Shown here one piece after another: positions 26,348-37,065 of a stretch of DNA of 64,000 bases (positions within the stretch are counted from its first letter, which is position 1; each line of letters opens with the position of its first letter). The position numbers and the translations under genes are program-made. Where the stretch lies: assembly GCF_026151205.1 (NCBI RefSeq), contig NC_087074.1, forward strand, positions 1,240,001 to 1,304,000, read 5' to 3'. A model generated the notes under the pieces. It was not told where the DNA came from. It saw only the letters and a list, made by a program, of their open reading frames with translations, and did not search any database. This DNA comes from Bolinopsis microptera. Its lineage: Eukaryota > Ctenophora > Tentaculata > Lobata > Bolinopsidae.

Positions 26348-27569
26348 TAAAAATGGACGGTGAACATGATGCTTATGTTTATTTTCATCATAACTTAAGC
26401 AATGCCCATGGATGCTCATGAGAATTTGATTAAAAGTTGAGGAATAAATGTGAATGGGGTGGCCCAGTGATCGCTAGAAGGGACCCGTAATAGGAAGGTT
26501 GCAGTCTCGAGACCCGCTTCTACCATAAATCCTAAAGGATGCCAATAGAGACTTTTGAGCAATCTCCTCTGGTCGACTCAGCCGAATGATCTGGAATCCT
26601 GTGATTGAGGTTTAAATAAAATCGATCAATGAAACAAGAAATTGAAGGGTTCCCTCATAAGATCTTTTATAAAGGTCCATTTCACATGGAGTCTCCATTT
26701 CACCCTTATTTTGGATTATCATTCGGCTTAGTCGCACTTTGGGGGTGAAGACCTCATGATGTTCCTAGCTCATCATATGGATTGAGGGTACAATACAGTG
26801 GGGTTGGAACTAACAAGTTCATCACTGCATCTGAATCAACGGTATCGAAACCGTGATTGGGCGTCAAATATGGGGAGGCATGCAGGAAGGTCATGAATTA
26901 AAATGATCCCCGACTTACTGACTTAAGTCGGCTTCTTGGTCCGAGCAACTACAATTCCTCGCCACACGTCGCGGTCAAGCATAACAGATCTTATCTCTTC
27001 AACACAGGAAAGGCTGGTGTCCTTCTTTAGCATGTCCAGAAACGTAAGGTGGGGCCTCCCCTGTCTCCTGTATCCATGCTGAGGGTCCCAGAACAGAAGT
27101 TGGTTTGCCAGAAGGTCGTCATGCCTGGCTACATGTCCAGCCAGTGACAGCCAGTCCAGCCAAATGATCCCCTTAAGTGCAAAAACATAAAAGTGTGTCT
27201 TAAAATAAATTTAATTTTTGAAAATTCATTTGAAAGATTGAAAATATGTACACAAATAACTAACCAAAATCACGAAAATCCTCAAAGTTTAAGCATTTAT
27301 AAATTTATTTACGGTCTCTTTCCAGTGCAGCTTTACAGAACCAGTTTCGTATCATGCACCTTACCATTTATAATTACATTACCACCTTAACCAGTTATAG
27401 TAAACGAAATAAGGGCCATAAATTGGCATCGAATTTGTAGCATCTTCGATTTTGATAAATTTGGTAATAAAAAGTTATTTAAAGTGCTTGTAACTTCTTA
27501 AATATTGTTTATTTCTAAATTATTTTTATAATATCGTAATGAGCTCGGTCAAACATTTTTTTGTACTAA
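26348..27569 (-). repeat. Dispersed repeat, copy 3 (inverted)
   Basis: Reverse complement of 261-1662, ending at 'ctaaa' next to 'tttttttgtactaaa' (about 27556-27570). It carries one unit of the 52-bp repeat instead of six, lacks parts of the first copy, and is interrupted by a LINE insertion at 26912-27161. Confidence 0.85.
26912..27161 (-). mobile_element. 5'-truncated LINE insertion with 11-bp target duplication
   Basis: The 250-bp insert is flanked by AAATGATCCCC at 26901-26911 and again at 27162-27172. The two other copies of the host repeat (near 821-832 and 44940-44953) have the uninterrupted site. On the minus strand the insert codes for about 78 residues ending in TAA. It includes LAGHVARHDDLLANQLLFW, GRPHLTFLDMLKKDT and VMLDRDVWRGIV, the conserved tail downstream of the reverse-transcriptase domain in RTE/CR1-like LINEs (L.GHV.RM.D, RGRP..T..D..K.D, DR..WR). 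Only a very short non-coding end follows the stop. Confidence 0.9.
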
Positions 27570-27730
27570 ATAATAAATTTACAATAATATTCGAAATTAA
27601 AATAAATATCAAACAACTTTCGAAAAAAATTATTTATTATTATCAAACATGTCAATCTTACAAATGTCAACAATCCTAAAATAATTTAGAACCTAAACGT
27701 GATCCTTTGTAAGATTATATGTCCCAAAAG

Positions 27731-28190
27731 TCAAATTGACTTGTACTCAAGTATAAAGTCGAACAATTTACTCCAATAACCACGGTTACTAGCAAGTTCT
27801 CTCAAATGAAGAATATCATCATACGACTCCAGCAAGATGAAACGCTTCCAGAGGTCAACCTTCAGGTGGTGTAGGAGGTTACGTCTGTGAGCCCCGAGTC
27901 TACCAACTTCACTACACATCTCGACAGCAAAACACAGCGCAGCTTGAGCTGGTGATCTTTCATCGCTCCTCAGTATGTGTCCTAGCATCTTCCACCTAGA
28001 TAACTCAGTAGGGGGATCTTACTCTGGCACCAGACCTTCTTGAAGTTCTGGAATGCTACATTGGCTAACATGATTCTTCTGGTGACATCTTTCCTACTTT
28101 CTAGCAGAGAACCCAACAACTTGCTACTGCACCATTCTTCATTCATTCTAAGGGGTTTACCATCATCCATGACCTCATCTTTCTCAAAAA
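27731..28190 (-). mobile_element. LINE C-terminal remnant with internal deletion
   Basis: Minus strand. The 5' part (28170-27982) encodes LLGSLLESRKDVTRRIMLAN and FKKVW, the stretch after the reverse transcriptase in many LINEs. It is joined by a frameshift to WKMLGHILRSDERSPAQAAL, GAHRRNLLHHLKVDL and LRELASNRGYWSKL (27988-27731), the extreme C-terminus. About 80-100 residues usually found between these blocks are missing, so this is a deleted and inactive copy. About 160 bp of AT-rich 3' sequence separate it from the dispersed repeat. Confidence 0.85.
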
Positions 28191-31100
28191 AAATTAAAAT
28201 TTATATATAAATAAAAGCTATTGGGTGTTATTATATATTATATTAATGCTTTTCTAACAAAGTTACAACAAATTCTTCATGTAGTGCATCCTGGGTATAT
28301 ATATATATAAATATATTTTATGTTCATGTTCGGAAAAACAAATTTTATTTCTTTAATATCTGATAATATTGGTTTTTAAAATAAAATATAATAATCATCA
28401 TGACGTTGGTATTAATTAGTATGCTGTTCTATGGTTCATTTCTCAAAAAATATATATATTCACCTGTTTATAAAAAAATCTATGTATTTTTTAGAAAACT
28501 TTTGGTATAACAAATGTTGTGCCAACTAGACTTTTATTTTGCTATTTCTTCCGATCGCATTTAGTAACCAGTAATACGATTGTAAAATATTTTTCAACAT
28601 TTCTGATTTCGATTTTAATGGTAAGTATTTAAAATTAAATGTTCAGGTTCACAAATTTGTGCTTAATGCTTCAAATCTTAAAACCAAAACTAAATAAATC
28701 CTAGCTAAAGCATAAATAGCTCAAATATCGTTTTACAAGCCTGTGGCGTGCGCGCGTCTGACAAAAAATGGTTATTTGCTTGATTCACGATGTCAATCCT
28801 TTGCATCTCACCGATCTGCATAAGCATTATTGCATGCGCGGCGCGGCCCAGTAGTGCATCGCGCTACAAGTTATTTGCTCATAACTCATCAAAAAATGAT
28901 TTTCATGCTATGTAATAGGTCTTATTCGAAATCAGAGTAAAAATAAATTGGTATAACTTACTTTTACAATCCCACAACTAACTCATACGAGCTCTTAAAA
29001 CAAAAATGTATTCGCATTACACATCAGCATGTACAAAAAACGGTTAAAATCTAATCGCGCCCAGGTTTTGGGACTTTGGCTTGCCAGGCCAGGTAACTAG
29101 TTTTTGGCTTGTAACTTTCATAATATTAGTCATTTTAAAATGATTTTAAAATTAATGTATAATAAACTTCATGGTGAGCTGAAAACTAATTATAACATGT
29201 ACAACGTACAAACTCAAAAACTGTGATAATTTTTGAATGTTTTTGAAAACTTGGCTTTAAAAAAAACTTTAAATTTTGTACCAAGAGTTGTTGGAAGACG
29301 ACGTTGATTCGACGCGCCGCGCAAATTATCATTCTTGTTCGGCAGATCATTTTTGCTTCTCAGATCGTTGCTCCTATCAAAATAGTGCGCTTATATCACC
29401 ATTCACCAATCACTGACAACTGATTATTGAATTCATTCAAATGAATTTACTGGGCGGCGCTCAGCCTGTCATTCCGCCTAATTTCTATTCGGTTGTATGT
29501 TTATTAACATGATAGCCTGAGGTCCCCAGGTAAAAATGAATAAGCCATTGCTATCAGAAAAAATTTAGGTCGTTCGTAATAATACAAGTACAAATCAAAT
29601 CAAATCAAACCTATCAAGTTTTGTGACATAGTTTATGAAATAATGTATATTAGCCCCAGGTCAGAGGTATGCGGATGCTGTGGGATATACTAGGAAGCAC
29701 CTTTGGTTTGAAATCTTAAGAACAACAGTGATTTCTCTCCGGGGAGACAGAGGGGCGAAAAAAAACTTTGTCAATATAGACAGTTTAGATTTGAACTTGG
29801 AGCCGCAAGGCCAAAGGTAATTTTCAAAAGTTTGAGTTGTTGAAGGGTTTAGTTTTTTCCTTTTACGTTTTATATAGGAGCTTTGAGGTCTCCTAGATTT
29901 GTTTATGTAAATTTTGATATTTTACTGTACTATTTTATGTTGTATATAATTTTACGGACGAAATGATCTCAGGGGGGACTCCCAACCCACCGCTTCGGCG
30001 AGTAGTTGATGCACCTTTCACAATCAAGAGCCACTTTGGTCTACTTGCTGTGAGGTGTCTCAGCTACATGGGTTGGGGGTCCCCCCTTTTTTATTTTTTT
30101 TCCTTTTTTTAAATATAGGGTCATTGTGACATTATGTGTATACTGTTTGAAAAATTTTATAAAAAATATTAGCCCCAAATAAAATAGATGCGAAAACGTC
30201 ATCGATTCTTCAAAATTTGCTAGTTGTCTAAATGTTTCTTGTTTAAATGATACAGGTACAACAGCAAACGTTCAAAGAGAACCCACATTAACTGTACAGA
30301 AAGAGGACATATTGTCTTCTTTGATTTATATTGCAATATATATACTATTTATACAGCAAAGTTCTAAATAGCTCAAAGTATAAGAAAATTTCAAACAATA
30401 TATACATACAATTAAATAAAGTGTTGCAATTAGCAGAGCACAATACAGAGGTAACGGAAATGGTCCATTGCTACCAATTGAACTTTAAACAATCAAATAT
30501 ATACACACAAATTTTCAAAACACATCATCGGGGCAGGGATGAGGTTGTACGAGACTTCTGATATAGGGGTGTCATGTTTAATGTCAATCTTCTTTCCTCT
30601 GTACCCACGATGAGTGATAAGAGTTGTTCTTAGCATAGCAAATTTTATCCTTGTTCTTACATGCCACATTAAATCACAGTACCCCTCCTTCCTTTTCTAA
30701 ATAACAGATAGTGTAAACACAATGATGCTATCTAATCTTTCTCTAAATAAACAGAGCACCAATTTGCTCAGCCAAACCTCTCAGCACATGATCAAGCATT
30801 CTCAGTCGACTTTTCTCCACTCTAGCTGACAGTGGTTCACTGTTGCAGCGTTCATACAGGTTGGCGTTATGCAATAACGAAACCCAATTTGTTTAACTAA
30901 AATGTTTATTCGTATAGTTGAACTGGTTGGACTAGTTAGACAGTAACTATTGCTGAATTTATCTATGTATATTGTTTGAATCTATTTTTATCTGGAAAAA
31001 TACAAACCCCAATTTCTTCTGTTTGAATTATAATTAGCTATTCCAATACCCACTTAGTCCACATGCCTTGCAAACTTACAGCACGGTATTTTTTTAAATT

Positions 31101-31470
31101 TTTTTTAAAGAGAGGCTGGGCCAAGATAGCCCACGAGAGGATAGCATTGAGATGCTCTGCCTGGTATTTGTAATGGTCTAAGTTCCTAATACTCGCCAAA
31201 GATGGTTCCTCTAGTCAATCGAAGGAGAAGAGAAAGCTTAACAACAAATTAGGTGGCTGCATTTTGTTTTGATTTTATTAGGTCCTAGTATTTATCCCTT
31301 TCGTCTTAAAGTTTTATGATAACTCTCCTTAAATTATTTTAATGCAGTCACTCAGATAAGTTTATACCAGGACACTTCAACAAATACACATACTCTGCCC
31401 ACAATAAGGGGCCATAATTGTTTCAATTATGTAATGTATAGAATTATTATTATTATTATATTCCAATACA
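28191..31470. other. Non-coding; hairpin at 29970-30090
   Basis: AT-rich with several GC-rich patches (28745-28870, 29305-29330). An imperfect inverted repeat of about 18 bp ('ggggggactcccaaccca' at about 29970 against its complement near 30070) encloses an ~80-bp loop. 30390-30510 is related to the dispersed repeat segment at 600-720. No coding sequence is supported. Confidence 0.5.
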
Positions 31471-31506
31471 GTCTTAACATGTAGAAGAACTAAAGCAACT
31501 GGTGTG

Positions 31507-33881
31507 ATGGGTTTCCTTGTTGCCAGGAGAGTTCAATTTCCCAGTGAATGGGAGAACAGCAGCAAGAGACCTTCAAACCTTGAACCTGAGGACTACTCGA
31601 GATGGAAGTACCTTATGGTGGCAATGTGGTAACTTGAAAAATATTTCTTATTTGTTATCTTAATACTCATTTGCCTAGCCTATTAATGGTAAGAGCATTA
31701 TGATAACTATTATCTGGGAACCTTTTTGCCAGAAGCATTTCTGTGCATATACTTGTAGACAACATGCTCAATTGAACCCTATCATTTCAATAGTCCCACT
31801 GTATTTCTCTCCAGGTACCTGATGTGTTTCTGGTTTTTTGTTGTGTTCCCATTTGTATTGGTTACGTGGGTCTCGGTACCTAACGAACTGACAGTAGTAT
31901 GGAGTGCTACTATTCAGCAGCAGGGCATGATTGGGGCTGGCTTTGCTCATGAAGCTATTGATTTCTTGGTTCCTCTATCTAGCCATGTCTATGTTGGTAA
32001 GTTGCTCTGAAAAATATTAAATTGCTCAGTGTGGTATGAATTTTTGATTTTTCAGCTACTGTCTCTTGTCATTGATAACTTTCTTCTGTTCATATTTAAT
32101 CTGTTATGTCAGCCACAATTTCATTCCTGTACAATGTTTTAACATTGAAGAATGAATTCTTCCAATGCATACTAAAGTACTTACTACAGGTTGGGTTAAC
32201 GAGAGAGCACTAAACCCCTTCAAAGCTGAGGATAGTGCATTTCACGACTTAAAGACTTCTGATCAGCTTGTTTTGAGAACTATATATAACCAGGTATACA
32301 CCTAATAACCATGTATACTCTTTATGTAACCAGGTATACACTTAATGTACTCAATAACCTGGTTCTTGTCCTATCTTTTATCTGTAAGCTCTTGGAGAGC
32401 TTAGAGAGAGTGTAAATTTATCACCAAACTTTTAAAATTTGGTCTCTTCAATTAAGTGTATTGAATTCAGGGATTAGAGATAAGACGGTACAATAACCAG
32501 ATACTAATGCTACAGTTTCAACCTTCCTATTACGAGAGATTTCTCAGCGAATATTACAACTTCAAGAAGTACAAATATAAAATCGGTTCGTTTCACATCT
32601 TTATATTTATTTAAGGCTATTTTGTATTCGATTGTTATTGGGATCTGCTTAGCTTACTTTTAAATTTTTCCGTTCATACATTGCACCGTATCATGTACAA
32701 TCAGCTGTAAGACGAATGTATTTCAGTACATTTGGTACATGACTGTGTAGTGTGTATTTCTAGGGAGGTGTATGTTCGAGACAACTTCAGTGCCCCAAGG
32801 TTGGGTACGCATGATAAACAAATATCTAGACGAGGTCTGGGTTCCGAGCAAGTTTCAGAAAGCTGTTTTCTTAAAAGAGGGGGTTAAGAAGCGTATTGTC
32901 GTTATAAAGGTAACTCTTTTAACTTTGATAACAGTTGATAATGTATTAATATTACGAGACGGTTTTTAATTTCTATACATCAACTTATTTCGGTATGAAT
33001 ATAAAATGACTAAATATGTGATATTCTTTACCACGTTATTTACATTTAATCTGTTTGATTTCTATTGTCTGAATAATTCCACCTTACCCAGGAGGGATTT
33101 GATCCTGAAGTTTATGACAGAAAGTCTGCTTCAATAAACAAGACAAAGTTCTTCAAGCACTGTGCTCACGACTTTGTTTTCATTGCTTCCTCCAAATGGG
33201 AGGACAGAAAAGGTAAACTCTATAAAGTCTTACTTTAATTAGAATATATTCGAATCTGTATGATAGTTTGATAACCATGTTATGTTATACTACAGCTTTA
33301 GAGCATAATGCAAATGTTAAGCTGCAGTAGCCACCATAGTAACATTACCGGATACTATCTCCTAACCCTCAGGGTGGGATGTGTTGTTGGAAGCCTTTAC
33401 AGAGGAGTTCTCCGGTTTAGACCAGGTCTGTCTCGCCATCAGATCTACTGGTCTTAAAGACGAGCTGGACTCCTTACATAACCCTAACCATGCTAGGATC
33501 ATTAAATTAGACAGGATTCCTGCTCAAGGTACAGAATAACTTAAGTATTGCATCGTTATTTTATTTAGCAGAATATTATTCGGGCGGTTTTTCCCTGAAA
33601 TCAGTGATATCTATGGCATGATCAAAGTATTAACAGAGCTAGTTTTAATTTCACTTTTATTACTCCAGATTACCCCTCGTACTACGCGAGTGCTGATGCG
33701 TTTGTGCTCTCAACACATGGCGAAGGTTGGGGTCGTACCCCGATGGAGGCCATGGCTATGGGTCTCCCTACAATTGCTAGCAAATGGAGTGGGCTCACTG
33801 AGTTTATCTCTGCTGAATACGCAATTCCTATTAATATATCAGAGGTGGAGCCGGCCTTCCCTCACGAGCAGGACAAATTAG
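31507..33881 (+). CDS. GT-B glycosyltransferase (family 4-like), 8 exons, 3' end missing
   Basis: Eight exons join in frame with GT-AG introns: 31507-31628, 31815-31996, 32190-32293, 32471-32585, 32764-32909, 33092-33212, 33373-33528, 33669-33881 (386 codons). Residues 35-62 form a long hydrophobic stretch (CFWFFVVFPFVLVTW) that could be a type II membrane anchor. The middle contains DEVWVPSKFQK and then SKWEDRKGWDVLLEAF, the start of the donor-binding domain. Exon 8 holds SADAFVLSTHGEGWGRTPME, whose E334-x7-E342 is the E-X7-E motif of GT4 retaining transferases, followed by GLPTIASKWSG. It should transfer a sugar from a nucleotide sugar; donor and acceptor are unknown. The start is uncertain: ATG at 31507, or an acceptor at 31471 or 31526 if there are earlier exons. 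The C-terminal ~60-100 residues expected after exon 8 were not found. The donor of exon 8 is tandemly repeated and a large palindrome follows. Confidence 0.85.
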
Positions 33882-34095
33882 GTGAGAATAGGGGGGGGGC
33901 CTTCCCTCACGAGCAGGACAAATTAGGTGAGAATAGGTGGAGCCGGCCTTCCCTCACGAGCAGGACAAATTAGGTGAGAATAGGGGGGGGGCCTTCCCTC
34001 ACGAGCAGGACAAATTGGGTGAGAATAGGGGGGGGGGGCTTCCTTCACGAGCAGGACAAATTGGGTGAGAATAGGGGGGGGGGGGGAGAATACAA
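33855..34095. repeat. 45-47 bp tandem repeat of the exon 8 splice-donor region
   Basis: Five units start at 33855, 33900, 33947, 33992 and about 34038. Each contains the last ~27 bp of exon 8 ('ccttccctcacgagcaggac') plus 'aaattaggtgagaatagg' with its GTGAG donor. Four units end in a G run that grows to about 14 at the last unit. The third unit boundary instead repeats 'tggagccgg' from the exon. Confidence 0.95.
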
Positions 34096-34851
34096 ATATA
34101 GCCAAGTTTTGTACTTTGTACTGCAACTGTATGTAGTATAACTATACATATATAATATTACATTGTACAGCTGTAAGTGTATACCCTGTATAATTGACGT
34201 GATTACTATTGTGTGCTCTACTTTTGTCTTTTTAATTGTTGAGGTTTATTCCATTAAAAAAAAAAAATTTTACATGAATTCTGGGGGGGTTTATTCTAAT
34301 TCCCCCGGGTAAGTTAACGTTTAATCAGGGGGAAAAAGAAGGTTTCCACAAGGAAATCTCACAAGTGGGCTAGGGTAGACAAGTATGCTGTTAGAGGGGC
34401 TTTGGGGGGGGTTTTAAAAAAATAAGAGCTGCACGTGCCTTGGTAAGTTTAACTAATGTTAAGCGGAAGACGATTTTCACTTATTTTGAAGCCCCGCTAA
34501 ACAAACTTTTTTGTACACTTTTGTTTTAATAAAACCTTCCCCGGTTAAATATATACAGGTTTTTCTTAAATGTTACATTTTTTTAAGGGAAAAGGTAAAA
34601 GAATTTTTGATACATATTAACGTTGAACTTGATGTTTTACATGGCCCTACCTCCCTTTCAATATTTCAAAATAAAGTAAAGCGAAATCAGGTTAAAAACA
34701 TTTCATTTCTTAGTTAATCCTTTATATCTCCGCCTTTCCTCAGGGGAGAAAGAGAAAGTAAAGGAACCCCACCCCTGACGTCTAGGAGAAGACATTACAG
34801 AAGACTCCCCCGATTTCACATGGGATTTTGAAACCGTGAATTTTGCGATAA
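34096..34851. other. Non-coding, homopolymer-rich
   Basis: AT-rich with A8-A9 and G7-G8 runs (about 34256, 34282, 34405). I searched for the next glycosyltransferase exon and did not recognise one. Confidence 0.5.
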
Positions 34852-37065
34852 CATACAGCGTACTCCAGCCTGCACGCATCCGTTCTTAGCGGCGGGCTCA
34901 AGCCGCGCAGCACGTTCTTATTTTATCTTTTTGCTTTTAATAAATATCGTGTCTATGTGTAGTCTAAATGTTCTTGCTTTGTGTAAACCGAATCCAATTG
35001 AGTTTGTGACCATAAACGGGGGGGATAAGGACCCATGTGCCGGACGGCTTTTTCGGACCCCTGTGGACCTCTACTCTTGAAGTCCGCTCCACAACTTTGA
35101 CATTTATATCTGTTATATATATATAACGGACATTTGACAATTATTAATTCATTATTTTATAATCTAGCTGTCTTGCTGTGGGGGAGGAGTAACGTTCAAC
35201 AAACTAAAGTGCTTTTCAAACATACAAAATTTAAAACCATCATCACGGTTATAGTTCATATCAAGGGCCAAAATTTGGTATACCCTCTATTTCGTGTATA
35301 TCTGTATATCTTCTCCTTAATACTATAATGAAATACAATAGGATCATGTTTCGAGAAAGAAATGGTTGGTCCGATTATTAACAAAACGAAACAAAAGTCC
35401 AACAGGGACTCCCGGAGTCGAAAGTTACTCGCTATTGGCAAGCCTCTTGTTTATAATGGTTTGAATAAGATATATATTTTCTTTATTCCCAAAAAATTTT
35501 GGGCACCAAAATTTGTGCGGCCTCTCGCCAAACTTTTTGCAGACCAATTTTTTGGAATAATCTTTTCCGTCTGACAAATTTTTTTTCTGCTAAAACCAAC
35601 CTTTTTGGCATTTCTGTTTTTTTTTTTTTTTTTGGGCCTGTGGCCCTGAATTATTGAAAGGTGCTTTTTCTTCATATTCAAGTGATATTAATATTTGAAA
35701 TTTTAGTTTTCTTATCTGTATTTTTGTGGGGGGGGGGGGTTTTGGGGAAAACCCAAGTAAAGGCTTATATTTGAAATGAATAGAATATAAACTGGAATAG
35801 TTAACAGCTTCTTATAAAAAGAAAATGGCTACACGGTTCGCAGACTGGAGATTTAAACAAGATCTGCAAATGGATTACATCCACCGTAAAGTCTGATTCT
35901 TCAAAGATCAAGTTATACCGACTTTCAAAGCCTTTCCTTACTTTCATCTGGCTCACTTTTTGTAATTTAAAAGGGAGGCCATATGAAATAAGGAAATGGC
36001 TTTGAAAAGTCGGGTATAACTGATGCTTGTAGATCAGACTTTACGGTGGTGATAATCCATTTGAAGATCTTGGTTTATAATCATCAGCTGACGTACCTGT
36101 AGCCATTTCTTTTTTTAGTAGCTGTTAACTATTCCGGTTTATTTTATTCATTTCAATATAAGCCTTTTTATGGTTCAAGCCACAAATGACAGATTAGAAA
36201 ACTAAATTTCAAATATTATTTCATTGACTATGAAGAAAAAGCCATCTTTCTATTGATTTCAGGGCCACAGGCAGCGATGCAAAAGTTTGGGTTATGCAAT
36301 AAAATTTGGCAGACGGAAAGATTTATGCAAATAACTTTGGTCTGACAAAAAGTTTGGGCGAGAGGCCCGCTCAAATTTTTGGTTTCGCCCAAATTTTTTT
36401 TGGGGAATTAAGGAAATATTAAATTATTTCAAACATTATAAAACAAGAGCTTGCATATAGCCGTGTACTTTTTCGACCGTGGGGTCCCTGATGGACTTTT
36501 GGTTTACTTTTGTTAATAACGGGACCAACCTTCTTTACTCGAAACATGTTTTTCCTATTGTATTTTTTATAGTATTAAAATAAAAAGATGTGAAAGTTAT
36601 ACTAGATATTACAACGAAATAGAGGTATTACAAATTGGCCCTTGATTGAACTATAAACCGTGTTGATGGTTTTAAATTTTTGTATGTTGTAAGACTTTTA
36701 GTTTGTGAAGCGTTTACTCTCACCCCCTCAGCAAGGACTGCTAGTTATAGATTAATGATAATAATTGTCAAATGGTCGTTATATATTATATAACAGTTTT
36801 AATATGGTTCAATAGGTGTGGAGCGACTTCAAGAGTAGTGGTCCACAGGGGTCCGAAAAATGACGTACAGGCCTGGGTCCTTTTCATTGTCACTTATTCT
36901 CATGGATTCGGTTTACACAAGCATGACCATTTTAGAACGTACAATTGACTCGTATTTATTAGTAAAAGCATAAAGTATAAAATTATACGTGCGTGCGCGG
37001 CTTGAGCCGCGACGCATTAAGAACGGATGCGTGCAGGGGCTGGAGTACGCTTTGTATGTAAATTA
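34852..37065. mobile_element. 2.2 kb palindrome (foldback element)
   Basis: The left arm 34852 to about 35950 matches the reverse complement of about 35970-37065 almost end to end, with a centre near 35958 and little or no spacer. Landmarks are 'agcgtactccagcctgcacg' at about 34869 against its complement near 37035, 'ggacccctgtggacc' near 35055 against its complement near 36840, and 'aaatggctac' near 35823 against 'gtagccattt' near 36095. The arms have diverged by substitutions and indels. There is no long reading frame. I infer a foldback transposon or an inverted duplication. Confidence 0.85.

Noticed and set aside
35451-35681. 76-codon Lys-rich minus-strand frame
   Set aside because: Inside the palindrome, over a T run; low-complexity and not kept in the other arm.
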